A stretch of DNA of 64,000 nt, taken from positions 62,001-126,000 of the forward strand of contig JASLYX010000002.1 of assembly GCA_030739585.1 (NCBI GenBank), read 5' to 3'. The notes under the pieces are model-generated. The model saw only the letters and a program-made list of their open reading frames with translations, was not told the DNA's origin and did no database searches. Positions 18,376 through 25,859 of this stretch are shown in pieces. This DNA comes from Candidatus Bathyarchaeota archaeon (lineage in GTDB: Archaea > Thermoproteota > Bathyarchaeia > TCS64). Positions within the stretch are counted from its first letter, which is position 1. Every line of letters begins with the position of its first letter. The translations under genes and the position numbers were made by a program.

Positions 18376-19458
18376 ATGGATACTGAGACTCGACTCCAAC
18401 TAGTCACCCGCAACCTTCAGGAGATCATAACCAAGAACGAGCTCAGAAATCTTCTCGAGACCAACCAGCACCCCCGGGGATACGTGGGCTTCGAGCCCAG
18501 TGGCCTTATGCATGCTGGCACCGGCCTTATCGTAGGCCAAAAGATGCGCGACTATGCAGACGCTGGTTTCCACTTTATCATCTACCTCGCTGAGTGGCAC
18601 GGCTGGATTAACAATAAGATGGGAGGTGTCCTAGAGAATCTTTCCACCGCCGCAGAATACTTTAAGGACTGTTTCACTGCCCTAGGCCTGCCCGAAGGGA
18701 AAGTTGAGTATCTCTGGGCCTCTGACATTGTAGACACTAAGGACTACTGGGAGAAGGTGATCCGGGTCATGAAGTTCACAAGCCTCCGTAGGACCCTCCG
18801 GGCCATGCCTATCATGGGCAGAAGCGCCGACTCCGTCGATGTGGAGTCTAGTTGGGCCCTCTACCCCGCTATGCAGACCAGCGACATATTCCAGATGAAC
18901 CTAGACTGTGCATGTTCCGGCATGGACCAGCGCAAAGTTCACATGCTCGCCCGGGAGGCAGCCCCTAAGTTGGGCTTACCGCCCCCCGTTTGCCTCCACA
19001 ACCCCCTCCTTCCCTCCCTTCAGATCACTGAGGCTAATGGGAGCTTTGATGATAACACTAACATTAATGCGAGTATCAAACACAAAATGAGTAAGAGCGT
19101 TGGCAAAGGTGCCCTATGGATAAATGACACCTCTCAGGAAATCCGGGAAAAGTACAGGCAAGCCTATTGCCCCCAGAAGGTTGTTACAGGCAATCCTGTC
19201 ATGGACCACGCACATATGCTCGTATTCCCCCATTACCATCAGCTCGACATCCAACGATCCAGCAAGTACGGCGGAAATATTACCTACCACAGCTTCGAGG
19301 AGCTTGCTAAAGCGTACGGCAAGGGAGACCTTCACCCCCTCGATCTCAAGAACGGCGTTTCAGCTGCAGTTACCAAGCTCATCCAGCCAGTCTCGGACTA
19401 TTTTGAGAACAAACCCGAGAACTTGCAAGCCATGCGCCGACTTCAGGTCACCCGCTAA
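18376..19458 (+). CDS. tyrS: Tyrosyl-tRNA synthetase, archaeal type
   Basis: 360-residue class I synthetase that charges tRNA-Tyr. The ATP-binding HIGH-like motif is GFEPSGLMHAGT (about residues 38-49), followed by the tyrosine-site strands FIIYLAEWHGWINNKMGG and YPAMQTSDIFQMNLDCACSGMDQRK, and the KMSKS loop in HKMSKSVGKGALW. Length and the compact C-terminal domain fit the archaeal/eukaryotic TyrRS. The stop overlaps the convergent GAPDH stop by four bases. It sits directly downstream of the GC-rich structured element. Confidence 0.95.
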   Translation: MDTETRLQLVTRNLQEIITKNELRNLLETNQHPRGYVGFEPSGLMHAGTGLIVGQKMRDYADAGFHFIIYLAEWHGWINNKMGGVLENLSTAAEYFKDCFTALGLPEGKVEYLWASDIVDTKDYWEKVIRVMKFTSLRRTLRAMPIMGRSADSVDVESSWALYPAMQTSDIFQMNLDCACSGMDQRKVHMLAREAAPKLGLPPPVCLHNPLLPSLQITEANGSFDDNTNINASIKHKMSKSVGKGALWINDTSQEIREKYRQAYCPQKVVTGNPVMDHAHMLVFPHYHQLDIQRSSKYGGNITYHSFEELAKAYGKGDLHPLDLKNGVSAAVTKLIQPVSDYFENKPENLQAMRRLQVTR

Positions 19459-20459
19459 CCCATCGACTCAGCTAAACGTTTCGCCATTTCCGCGAGACGG
19501 CACGCGTACCCCCACTCATTATCGTACCACGCCACTACCTTCACCAGCTGTCCCCTCGCCCGCGTTAGGGGACCATCCACCACGGCGCTCAATGGATTAT
19601 GGATATAGTCCCCTGAGACCAAGGGCTTCTCTGTATAACCCAGCACCCCCTCGAGTTCCCCCTCCGATGCCTCTTGATATACCTTATTCACTTCCTCAGC
19701 GGAGGTCTCATCCCGGAGAATACCGGTGAAATCCACCATCGACACCGCGGGGACAGGCACCCGATACGCAATGCCATCAATCTTGCCGTCCAGCTCCGGA
19801 ATCACCTTTCCGATAGCCCTCGCCGCCCCCGTCGTGGTAGGAATGATATTAGTCGCCGCATTACGGGCCCTCCTGAGATCCTTCTGAGCTCTATCCAACA
19901 ACGTCTGAGTATTAGTGTAGGCATGGATCGTATTCATGAACCCAGATTCCACCCCAAATTCATTGTGAATGACCTTTACCATAGGGGCGACACAGTTAGT
20001 TGTACACGAGGCATTAGAGACGATCACATGCCTCTCAGGATCATAGAGATGATCATTCACTCCCATCACCACAGTGAGATCCGGATCATCTGCCGGAGCA
20101 GAGATCAACACTTTCTCGGCCCCTGCCTCGAGGTGCTTTAAGGCCCCCGCCCTATCTCTGAACCTTCCTGAGGCCTCAATAACTAGCCTAACCCCTAGGT
20201 CTCCCCAGGGGAGCCTCCCGGGATCCGACTCGTACAGCACCCGGAGTTCACTCCCATCTACAATGATACAATCCCTCTCAACCTCTAACGTGAAAGGCAG
20301 CGCACCATGGACACTATCATACATCAAGAGATGGGCCATCGCCCTGGCATCTCCTCGATTTACTGCAACAAAATCAAGATCGAGTCCTAGCTCTAGGGCA
20401 GCCCGATATGCCAATCTCCCCGTCCTACCAAACCCATTTATACCAATACTAACGCCCAT
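19455..20459 (-). CDS. gap: Glyceraldehyde-3-phosphate dehydrogenase, bacterial/class I type
   Basis: 334-residue phosphorylating GAPDH. Rossmann start GINGFGRTGRLAYRAAL, catalytic Cys152 in SNASCTTNCVAP, catalytic His in MNTIHAYTNTQ, and WYDNEWGYACR near the C terminus. This is the class I enzyme of bacteria and eukaryotes, not the class II enzyme most archaea use. The residue after the second strand (AVNRGDA rather than the usual VND) suggests relaxed or NADP preference, an inference. It works in glycolysis/gluconeogenesis with the PEPCK in this window. Convergent with tyrS, with a 4-base overlap of stops. Confidence 0.93.
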   Translation of the reverse strand: MGVSIGINGFGRTGRLAYRAALELGLDLDFVAVNRGDARAMAHLLMYDSVHGALPFTLEVERDCIIVDGSELRVLYESDPGRLPWGDLGVRLVIEASGRFRDRAGALKHLEAGAEKVLISAPADDPDLTVVMGVNDHLYDPERHVIVSNASCTTNCVAPMVKVIHNEFGVESGFMNTIHAYTNTQTLLDRAQKDLRRARNAATNIIPTTTGAARAIGKVIPELDGKIDGIAYRVPVPAVSMVDFTGILRDETSAEEVNKVYQEASEGELEGVLGYTEKPLVSGDYIHNPLSAVVDGPLTRARGQLVKVVAWYDNEWGYACRLAEMAKRLAESMG

Positions 20460-20621
20460 CTAGAATCCACAGCAACCTTTCTCCCCATTCCTGATTAACT
20501 TTTTTAAGAGCTTGGGTTCGATAAGGTTTTTATTTGGGGGGTGATGCTTATTCTCAGGGTGTGTAAAAATCACCTATCACTCTCATAGCAGGGACATCGA
20601 TTGATTCCTCATGGAATGGAG

Positions 20622-20685
20622 CCTCGAGCCCTCATTAGTACACGAAGGGTTTGATACCATCAAACCCAGAGAACTCGACACGAGG
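20622..20685 (+). ncRNA. Hairpin-rich element in the dnaG leader
   Basis: CCTCG (20622-20626) pairs with CGAGG (20681-20685), and inside it GGGTTTGAT/ATCAAACCC forms a perfect 9-bp hairpin with a 3-base loop at 20647-20667. ACA follows the outer stem directly, as in archaeal H/ACA guide RNAs, but the outer stem is short. The only strong TATA-like site near dnaG (TATAAAAG, 20719-20726) is too close to the ATG to serve it. The dnaG transcript may therefore start further upstream and carry this element. Confidence 0.3.
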
Positions 20686-20735
20686 ACAAGGGTCATCTGC
20701 AATAGGAGTGAAGTAATGTATAAAAGTGAAAATAG

Positions 20736-21971
20736 ATGGGTTCAAAGGAGAAGTTAAGCCCAAAATATCTTATCGAGGCCAACTTCATTGTTGAGGGTGT
20801 CGTAGAGCACCATGATGTAATAGGCGCAATTTTCGGTCAGACTGAAGGGCTGTTTCCAAAAGAGTTTGAGCTTCGGGAGCTACAAAAGTCCGGCAAGATA
20901 GGGCGTATCGATATCACACTGAAGTCAGAGAAGGACAGGACGGAGGGAAAGATCTCCGCTCCGTCGAGTCTGGATCGGGCGGAGACGGCGATCATCGCAG
21001 CTGCGATGGAGTCTGTGGATAGAGTGGGTCCTTGCGGTGCGACCGTGAGTATCGTCAAGATCTCAGATGTCCGCGTGGATAAACGAGATCAGATCCTAAA
21101 GAGAGCTAAGGAGCTGATGCGTGGCTGGGTCGTCAAAGAAGGTCAAGATATTGAAAAGCTCTTGAGCGAGGTCTCTCGGGTAGATAAAAAGATCAATCCA
21201 GTGTATTATGGTCGGGAGAGATTGACGGCAACGCCTAACATCTCGAAACTGAAGGAGATCATCGTAGTAGAGGGTCGAGCTGACGTGATCAACCTGCTAA
21301 AAGCAGGGCGGACTGGGGTGATCGCTCTTGAGGGGGTGAAGATTCCTCGGACGATAATCAATTTGGTGAAACGTAAGGAGATCACAGCATTCTTGGATGG
21401 TGATCGGGGTGGGGATCTGATCCTGAAGGAACTATTACAGGTGGCCAAACCGGCTTATGTGGCTCGGGCGCCTTGGGGTAAGGAGGTTGAAGATCTGGAG
21501 CCGAGTGAAATTGATGCTGCCTTGGCAGCTCGGGTGCCGGTTTCTGAGGTAGAGAAACCCTCCGACTTTGCTAAGCGGGCTCCTGCTAAGCGGGCTCCTG
21601 CTAAGCGGGCTCCTGCTAAGCGGGCTCCTGCTAAGCGGGCTCCTGGGAGAAAGCATGTTCCCCCAGCTTCATCTGAGCCGCCTTTGGACCTAGGTCCGTT
21701 TGGCGGGATCGCAAAGGAACTTGAGGGCACGCTAGAGGCGATTCTGCTGGGTTCCCGCGGGGATGAAGTGGGACGTGTGCCTGTACGAGATCTTGTAGAG
21801 GATCTCCGGAAGCGTGAAGGCATCAGGACTGTGGTCTTCGACGGGATCGTGACGGGGCGCCTTGTGGATGCTGCCGTGGAGCGAGGCATCACGATTATCG
21901 TAGGGGAGCGTTTGGGCGACGGCGTCCGGGTTCCCCGAAAGTTGACAGTCCGACTTTTTAAGGACTTTTAA
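20736..21971 (+). CDS. dnaG: Archaeal DnaG primase-like protein
   Basis: 411-residue archaeal DnaG, a TOPRIM protein associated with the exosome and with primase-like activity. The N-terminal block SPKYLIEANFIVEGVVEHHD and IGAIFGQTEGLFPKEFELRE is diagnostic. The TOPRIM domain follows with IIVVEGRADVINLLKAG (about 173-189) and FLDGDRGGDLILKELL. Residues 279-303 are five copies of an A-K-R-A-P unit encoded by perfect 15-bp repeats, giving a basic, flexible linker before the C-terminal domain. The start is set by family similarity at SPKYLIEANF. Confidence 0.93.
   Translation: MGSKEKLSPKYLIEANFIVEGVVEHHDVIGAIFGQTEGLFPKEFELRELQKSGKIGRIDITLKSEKDRTEGKISAPSSLDRAETAIIAAAMESVDRVGPCGATVSIVKISDVRVDKRDQILKRAKELMRGWVVKEGQDIEKLLSEVSRVDKKINPVYYGRERLTATPNISKLKEIIVVEGRADVINLLKAGRTGVIALEGVKIPRTIINLVKRKEITAFLDGDRGGDLILKELLQVAKPAYVARAPWGKEVEDLEPSEIDAALAARVPVSEVEKPSDFAKRAPAKRAPAKRAPAKRAPAKRAPGRKHVPPASSEPPLDLGPFGGIAKELEGTLEAILLGSRGDEVGRVPVRDLVEDLRKREGIRTVVFDGIVTGRLVDAAVERGITIIVGERLGDGVRVPRKLTVRLFKDF
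21570..21644 (+). repeat. Perfect tandem repeat, 5 x 15 bp, inside dnaG
   Basis: Five identical copies of gctaagcgggctcct lie head to tail at 21570, 21585, 21600, 21615 and 21630. The unit length keeps the frame and adds AKRAP each time. Perfect identity means recent expansion, so copy number may vary between strains or cells. Confidence 0.95.
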
Positions 21972-22021
21972 CTTGGATTTTCCCTTATCTTTTTTGTTTT
22001 TCGGTTCTTTCTCTTCTAGGT

Positions 22022-22702
22022 TTATAATCGCTGTCTTCTTCGGAGAGAGGGGCGTATTCTGGCTAGTTTCTGGTAGACGTCTCCGAAGCCTTCTTCGGGG
22101 TGGAGGATTCGTTGGATATAGACTCCTGTACGACCGATCTTTTTGCGGCGTTGAAGGGTGCGGATCCTGTTATGGACTGCAGTGACGCTTATGCCTAGAG
22201 CTTTGGCAGTGAATCCCTCGCGGCCTGAGACCGCTCTTTCTAGGTGGCCTTGGGGTGTAGGGGTGATAAGCTTGAGGGCTTTGGTGACCCCGGGGACCCT
22301 ATTATCGTTACCAAGATGGGAATTGTCGACGGATCCTGCAAAGCTGTAAAAGTCCCTTTCGTGACTGCGCAGGGGGACCAGGGGGAGACTGTAGCTTCGG
22401 TCTTGAGCGGTGTGGATATATGCTTTTGCCGCGTAGTTAGGGGTGGCCTGAATGATCATCCTGAGTGAAATGCTGGTCTCGGCCTCGATGAGGGTCTCGA
22501 TTATGGAGGGTGCTGGTGGGTTGGGGATGATAATGTCGATGTCGCTGGTAGGTTTGACGTCACCTCTTGCGATACTGCCATAGGCGAGGGCTTGGATGTG
22601 CCGTTGGTGGAGGGGGCGCATCATTTCTAGGGCCTCGTCCCTGAGACTATTGAGGAGGTTCCAATGGCTGGCCGTGTAGTAGGTCTCGATGCCTTCGGTC
22701 AT
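22022..22702 (-). CDS. Nucleotidyltransferase-fold protein with C-terminal HTH-like region
   Basis: 226 residues from the ATG at 22700-22702 (a TTG two codons upstream is possible). The pol-beta-type nucleotidyltransferase motif GSIARGDVKPTSDIDIIIP lies near residue 43 and supplies the two Asp metal ligands. The second half has a helix-turn-helix-like stretch, EGFTAKALGISVTAVHNRIRTL, and a basic tail RPSLRRRQRL. The family is conserved in archaea without a firmly known substrate; a role in RNA or protein modification is possible. It is divergent from the M50 protease with very little space between. Confidence 0.75.
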   Translation of the reverse strand: MTEGIETYYTASHWNLLNSLRDEALEMMRPLHQRHIQALAYGSIARGDVKPTSDIDIIIPNPPAPSIIETLIEAETSISLRMIIQATPNYAAKAYIHTAQDRSYSLPLVPLRSHERDFYSFAGSVDNSHLGNDNRVPGVTKALKLITPTPQGHLERAVSGREGFTAKALGISVTAVHNRIRTLQRRKKIGRTGVYIQRILHPEEGFGDVYQKLARIRPSLRRRQRL

Positions 22703-22717
22703 TTTCAAGTTATATTT

Positions 22718-23605
22718 ATGAGGGTGGGTGTTTTATTTCTTAGTCTTTGCGGTGAGGGGTTGGAGCTCAGCAGCGTCCAGAGTCTAGGGCTTATTGTTGT
22801 GGCGTGGTTTGTATTCTACGGCATTGTGAAGGTCCTGCGGCTTGAGAGATATGGTGTGGATCTACATCCACTGTTTGCTCTGGTCAAATCGACGAGGTTG
22901 AACTCGTTTCTGCTGCGGGTGGGAGGTTGGCGTCCGGGGTTCTGGAGGGCGTTGGGGAATATGGGGGTCGTGTCTTTCCTGGGGCAGGTGGTCTTCCTGA
23001 CGTGGATGCTGGTCCAGAATCTATTCAAGTTCGTGTATGTTCCTGAAAAAGCGTCTCCCATGATGCCTCTGATCCCTGGGGTGACCATCCGTTTCTCTAA
23101 CCTCCCCTGGTTCTTGGCTGCTGCGGGCGTAGTTATTCTGATGCACGAGTTGGCGCACGGAGTGCAGTGTGTCGTGGCGGGAGTGAGGGTGAAATCTGCT
23201 GCGCTGCTGTTGGCCGTGATAACCTTCGGGGGGGCTGTGGAGCCTGATGAGGATGATATGAAGGCAGCACCGCTGTTGTCAAGCCTTAGGATCTTCGCCT
23301 TCGGGAGCTTCGTAAACTTAGTGATGGGGGTCTCTCTGATCCTGTTTTTCTCCTTGTGGCGGGGCACATTACCCTTGGCTATGGGGGCCTTCCTGAACTG
23401 GCTGTATTTTATATCGACTAATCTGGCACTGGTGAATATGCTACCGGTGTATCCTCTGGACGGGGGTCAGATGCTGAGGGCTTGGCTGTCGACTCAGGAG
23501 GGCTGGATGGTCAGGGGGGAGAGGCTAGTGCGTTATGGTTTCTTAGCATTGATGGTCTCGAATCTGGTGTTGAGTTTAGCACGCTTCGGGTTGGTACCAT
23601 TCTAG
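22718..23605 (+). CDS. Site-2-protease-like M50 membrane metalloprotease
   Basis: About 295 residues with five or six hydrophobic segments. The zinc site HELAH is in VVILMHELAHGVQCV and the third ligand is in NMLPVYPLDGGQMLRAWL, the hallmark NPxPLDGG-type motif of intramembrane S2P proteases. These cut membrane-anchored proteins within the bilayer. The start is uncertain: ATG 22718 is used, but an AT-rich TATA-like stretch (TATATTTA, 22711-22718) suggests transcription may begin later and translation at TTG 22760. The longest frame reaches 22664 inside the divergent gene. SRP RNA follows it on the same strand. Confidence 0.85.
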   Translation: MRVGVLFLSLCGEGLELSSVQSLGLIVVAWFVFYGIVKVLRLERYGVDLHPLFALVKSTRLNSFLLRVGGWRPGFWRALGNMGVVSFLGQVVFLTWMLVQNLFKFVYVPEKASPMMPLIPGVTIRFSNLPWFLAAAGVVILMHELAHGVQCVVAGVRVKSAALLLAVITFGGAVEPDEDDMKAAPLLSSLRIFAFGSFVNLVMGVSLILFFSLWRGTLPLAMGAFLNWLYFISTNLALVNMLPVYPLDGGQMLRAWLSTQEGWMVRGERLVRYGFLALMVSNLVLSLARFGLVPF

Positions 23606-23654
23606 GCGGTTGACTTTTATCGTTGGCCACGGCTTTCTTTGATGCAGTGGCGGG

Positions 23655-23980
23655 TAGGATCGGGAGCTAGCCCTGCCCTTTGCCCCAGTACGGGCTACAG
23701 GGGGGTCAGTAACTCTGGGTTGGTTCGGTTGATGTTTCCGTTATGCTCCTGGCACCTCGTGGATGGCCTGCCCCGTGGGGCCGGCGGTTGTCCACTATGT
23801 CCCCGTAGGGGGGCATGGTGGCGGTAGTCGGGCGAATCGGTCAGGCCCGGGAGGGAGCAACCTAAACCCGGACGTTGGGTGCTCGCGGGTTTCCGGGCCG
23901 GAGGGGAGCCTGGGGTCTCTGGCGGGAGGTTGATATCGAGTCGGTCTAGGGGGCCGTCGCTGCACCTCCCGGTTTGTTGG
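23655..23980 (+). ncRNA. ffs: Signal recognition particle (7S) RNA
   Basis: The SRP54-binding helix 8 is recognisable at about 23839-23862: GGTCAGGCCCGGGAGGGAGC followed by AACC. This has the GNRA tetraloop and the conserved asymmetric loop; usual archaeal forms read AGCAGCC where this one has AGCAACC. The far ends pair as expected for an archaeal closing helix 1: CGGGAG (23661-23666) with CTCCCG (23966-23971). The whole region is GC-rich in a less GC-rich setting. Ends are estimated to within about 10 bases. The RNA targets ribosomes to the SRP receptor FtsY, also encoded in this window. Confidence 0.87.
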
Positions 23981-23985
23981 GATGA

Positions 23986-24315
23986 GATTGTCTTGAGTTA
24001 TTTCTCATTCTTTTAGCGCAGTTTCTGTACAAGTAGAGAATTATATTTTTTATTAGATGCCGTTACTGAACCGAGGCCTAGATAGATGCAACAGTTGATA
24101 AAAGAAAGAATTCCCACGCCAATTAAAAGACTCCCCGAAGAAGCATGGGTTTGATCTGATGTTCTTTATGCCCATATTAGGGGTGATCTAAAACCCTGGG
24201 ATTGTGTTGATCTCATAAGAGCTCAAGGATAACTACCTCTAATGTATGCTAACTGTGCGCTGGTTCAAATCTACCACCTTCATTATATTCAAGCCTGAAT
24301 GATATGAGGCGTCAG
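23986..24315. other. Intergenic, nothing recognised
   Basis: 330 bases between SRP RNA and the convergent SDR gene. It is AT-richer than its surroundings, with a T-rich stretch just after the RNA (about 24045-24055, TTATATTTTTTATTA) that could end SRP RNA transcription. I see no gene or tRNA. Confidence 0.4.
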
Positions 24316-25212
24316 TTAGCTGAACTTTTTCTCCTTGAAGCCGCCCTCGGGGGTCTGGTATCTGACCGTCTCTGGCCAATCAATGGGCGTGTAGACAGAC
24401 TGAATGTGCTTGCCCTTATACCGTTTGATAGCGGCTTCTTTCCCCTCCTCTCTAAGGACCTCGGCCAGGGTCTTTGTTAGCAGTCTCTGACCTGTTATTC
24501 CGCTTCCATCCTGCAGCGCGAGGAAAACCCAAGCGTCCTTGAAGAAGCGGACCATGGAGTCATCATCAGCGTACAGTTTCCTCACTGAGTCTGGTAACTC
24601 CTCCGCTGCCTCTATGGTAAGGGCAGTTGGCTTGAGCCTCAACCCTGGGGGAGATGCCACGTTGAGGCTATTAACGGCTATATTGTATTCCTTTAGCTCG
24701 AAGGCGAGGGCCTGGGTTAATCCCTCGAGGCCGTATTTGCTGGGGCAATAGGCTAGTTGGGCGAGGCTGGCTGACTCAGCCGATCGACTTGTGATGTTTA
24801 TGATATTGCCCCCGCCCCGTTCCTTCATAGAATGCAGGAATGCCAAGGTGAGGGCGAACGGGGCCCTCAGGTTGATACGCATGATGTTGTCCCAGTTCTC
24901 CATGGTTTCATCCTCTATAGTCAGCCAGGAGTTCGTGGCCGCGTTGTTTACTAAGACGTCAAGACCCCCGAAGGCATTGATAACCTCATCGTGGACCCGC
25001 CGTACACCGCTATCAACGGAGATGTCAGCAGGCACCGTGAGCACCCTCCCACTGACCTTCTTTATAGCGCGCTCCGTCTCTCGGAGTTCATGGATGCTCC
25101 GGGCAACTGAAACCACCTTCGCCCCCTCCGAGGCAAAGGCGATGGCGAGGGACTTGCCAAAGCCTCTGCCTGAACCCGTGACCATCACTACTTTTCCCGA
25201 TAAGCGATTCAT
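24316..25212 (-). CDS. Short-chain dehydrogenase/reductase
   Basis: 298 residues from the ATG at 25210-25212, giving MNRLSGKVVMVTGSGRGFGK; the frame is open a further 23 codons upstream with non-conserved sequence. Classical SDR motifs: TGSGRGFG (cofactor loop), NNAA near residue 90, a Ser in NIINITSRSAE, and the YxxxK catalytic pair in AYCPSKYGLEG. The C-terminal 60 residues exceed the typical SDR length of about 250. It oxidises or reduces an unknown hydroxy or keto substrate with NAD(P). Confidence 0.85.
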   Translation of the reverse strand: MNRLSGKVVMVTGSGRGFGKSLAIAFASEGAKVVSVARSIHELRETERAIKKVSGRVLTVPADISVDSGVRRVHDEVINAFGGLDVLVNNAATNSWLTIEDETMENWDNIMRINLRAPFALTLAFLHSMKERGGGNIINITSRSAESASLAQLAYCPSKYGLEGLTQALAFELKEYNIAVNSLNVASPPGLRLKPTALTIEAAEELPDSVRKLYADDDSMVRFFKDAWVFLALQDGSGITGQRLLTKTLAEVLREEGKEAAIKRYKGKHIQSVYTPIDWPETVRYQTPEGGFKEKKFS

Positions 25213-25281
25213 GTAAAAGTAATCCATTTTTCGATTTAAAAACCATTTAGATTTGGCGCAAGCGGCTTGCGAAAGACCCAA

Positions 25282-25550
25282 AGGTCTGGTCTTACGTTCA
25301 TACTATTATGTGCATGTGTTTTTGAGAATGTGAGGCGGTGAATAAATAATGTTTACCCGAGATTTATGAATGAAAAAAGGATTAATTGGCTGCAGACCTC
25401 TATCTACTCGGCTATCCTGTGGAGGCCCCCCCGAACATTCTTAGGTTCACTATATTGACTGTCTTCCTGACGGCCTACCGCTCTTCTCTGAGCTTCTGGC
25501 CTCTCTCATTCACTCAGATCTTTGCAGTCGTCTGTTGTAGTGGGATTCGT
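25282..25550. other. Intergenic, nothing recognised
   Basis: About 270 bases between the SDR start and the decayed frame at 25551. No gene, RNA or repeat is apparent. Confidence 0.4.
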
Positions 25551-25786
25551 TTATGTACGCGGTGATCCTATGTCTTTGGGTGGGTTGCCCATATTCTCCC
25601 TTCTTCTGATCACTTTGACCCCGTACTCATCGAGGTCTCTTTGAACCACGTGGAGACTTGATCTAAATCGCTTTCCAAGAGCCTATTCTCATTGTTCAAC
25701 CTACCGATATAAATCTTGGAGAAGTTGGTATCCCCTATTTCCGCGCGCTCGAGGAAAATGTACCCTCTAAATGGAGTCTTCGCATC
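25551..25786 (-). pseudogene. Frameshifted remnant of an unidentified gene
   Basis: Read on the minus strand, two frames join into one protein-like sequence. The first runs TPFRGYIFLERAEIGDTNFS, then KIYIGRLNNENRLLESDLDQ; the second continues with VVQRDLDEYGVKVIRRRENM and ends at a stop at 25551. The shift falls near 25640. Neither part has a good start codon. Composition is coding-like, but the family is not recognised. Confidence 0.3.
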
Positions 25787-25821
25787 TCATAGAGCTGGGG
25801 CACTTTAACCTACCTCTCAAA

Positions 25822-25829
25822 CATATAAG
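25822..25829 (+). promoter_or_regulatory. TATA box of the nurA-herA operon
   Basis: CATATAAG within ACATATAAGT (25821-25830), centred 34 bases before the nurA ATG at 25860, implying a leaderless or nearly leaderless mRNA. Confidence 0.55.
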
Positions 25830-25859
25830 TAAAACTCGCACAGAATTCCCTGAAAACCT

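Noticed and set aside
21570-21644. CRISPR array
   Set aside because: The repeats are directly adjacent with no spacers, 15 bp long, and in frame inside dnaG.
24240-24280. tRNA gene suggested by GGTTCAAATC near 24252
   Set aside because: The flanking bases do not form a T stem, and no acceptor or anticodon stem can be drawn. No tRNA was found anywhere in the window.
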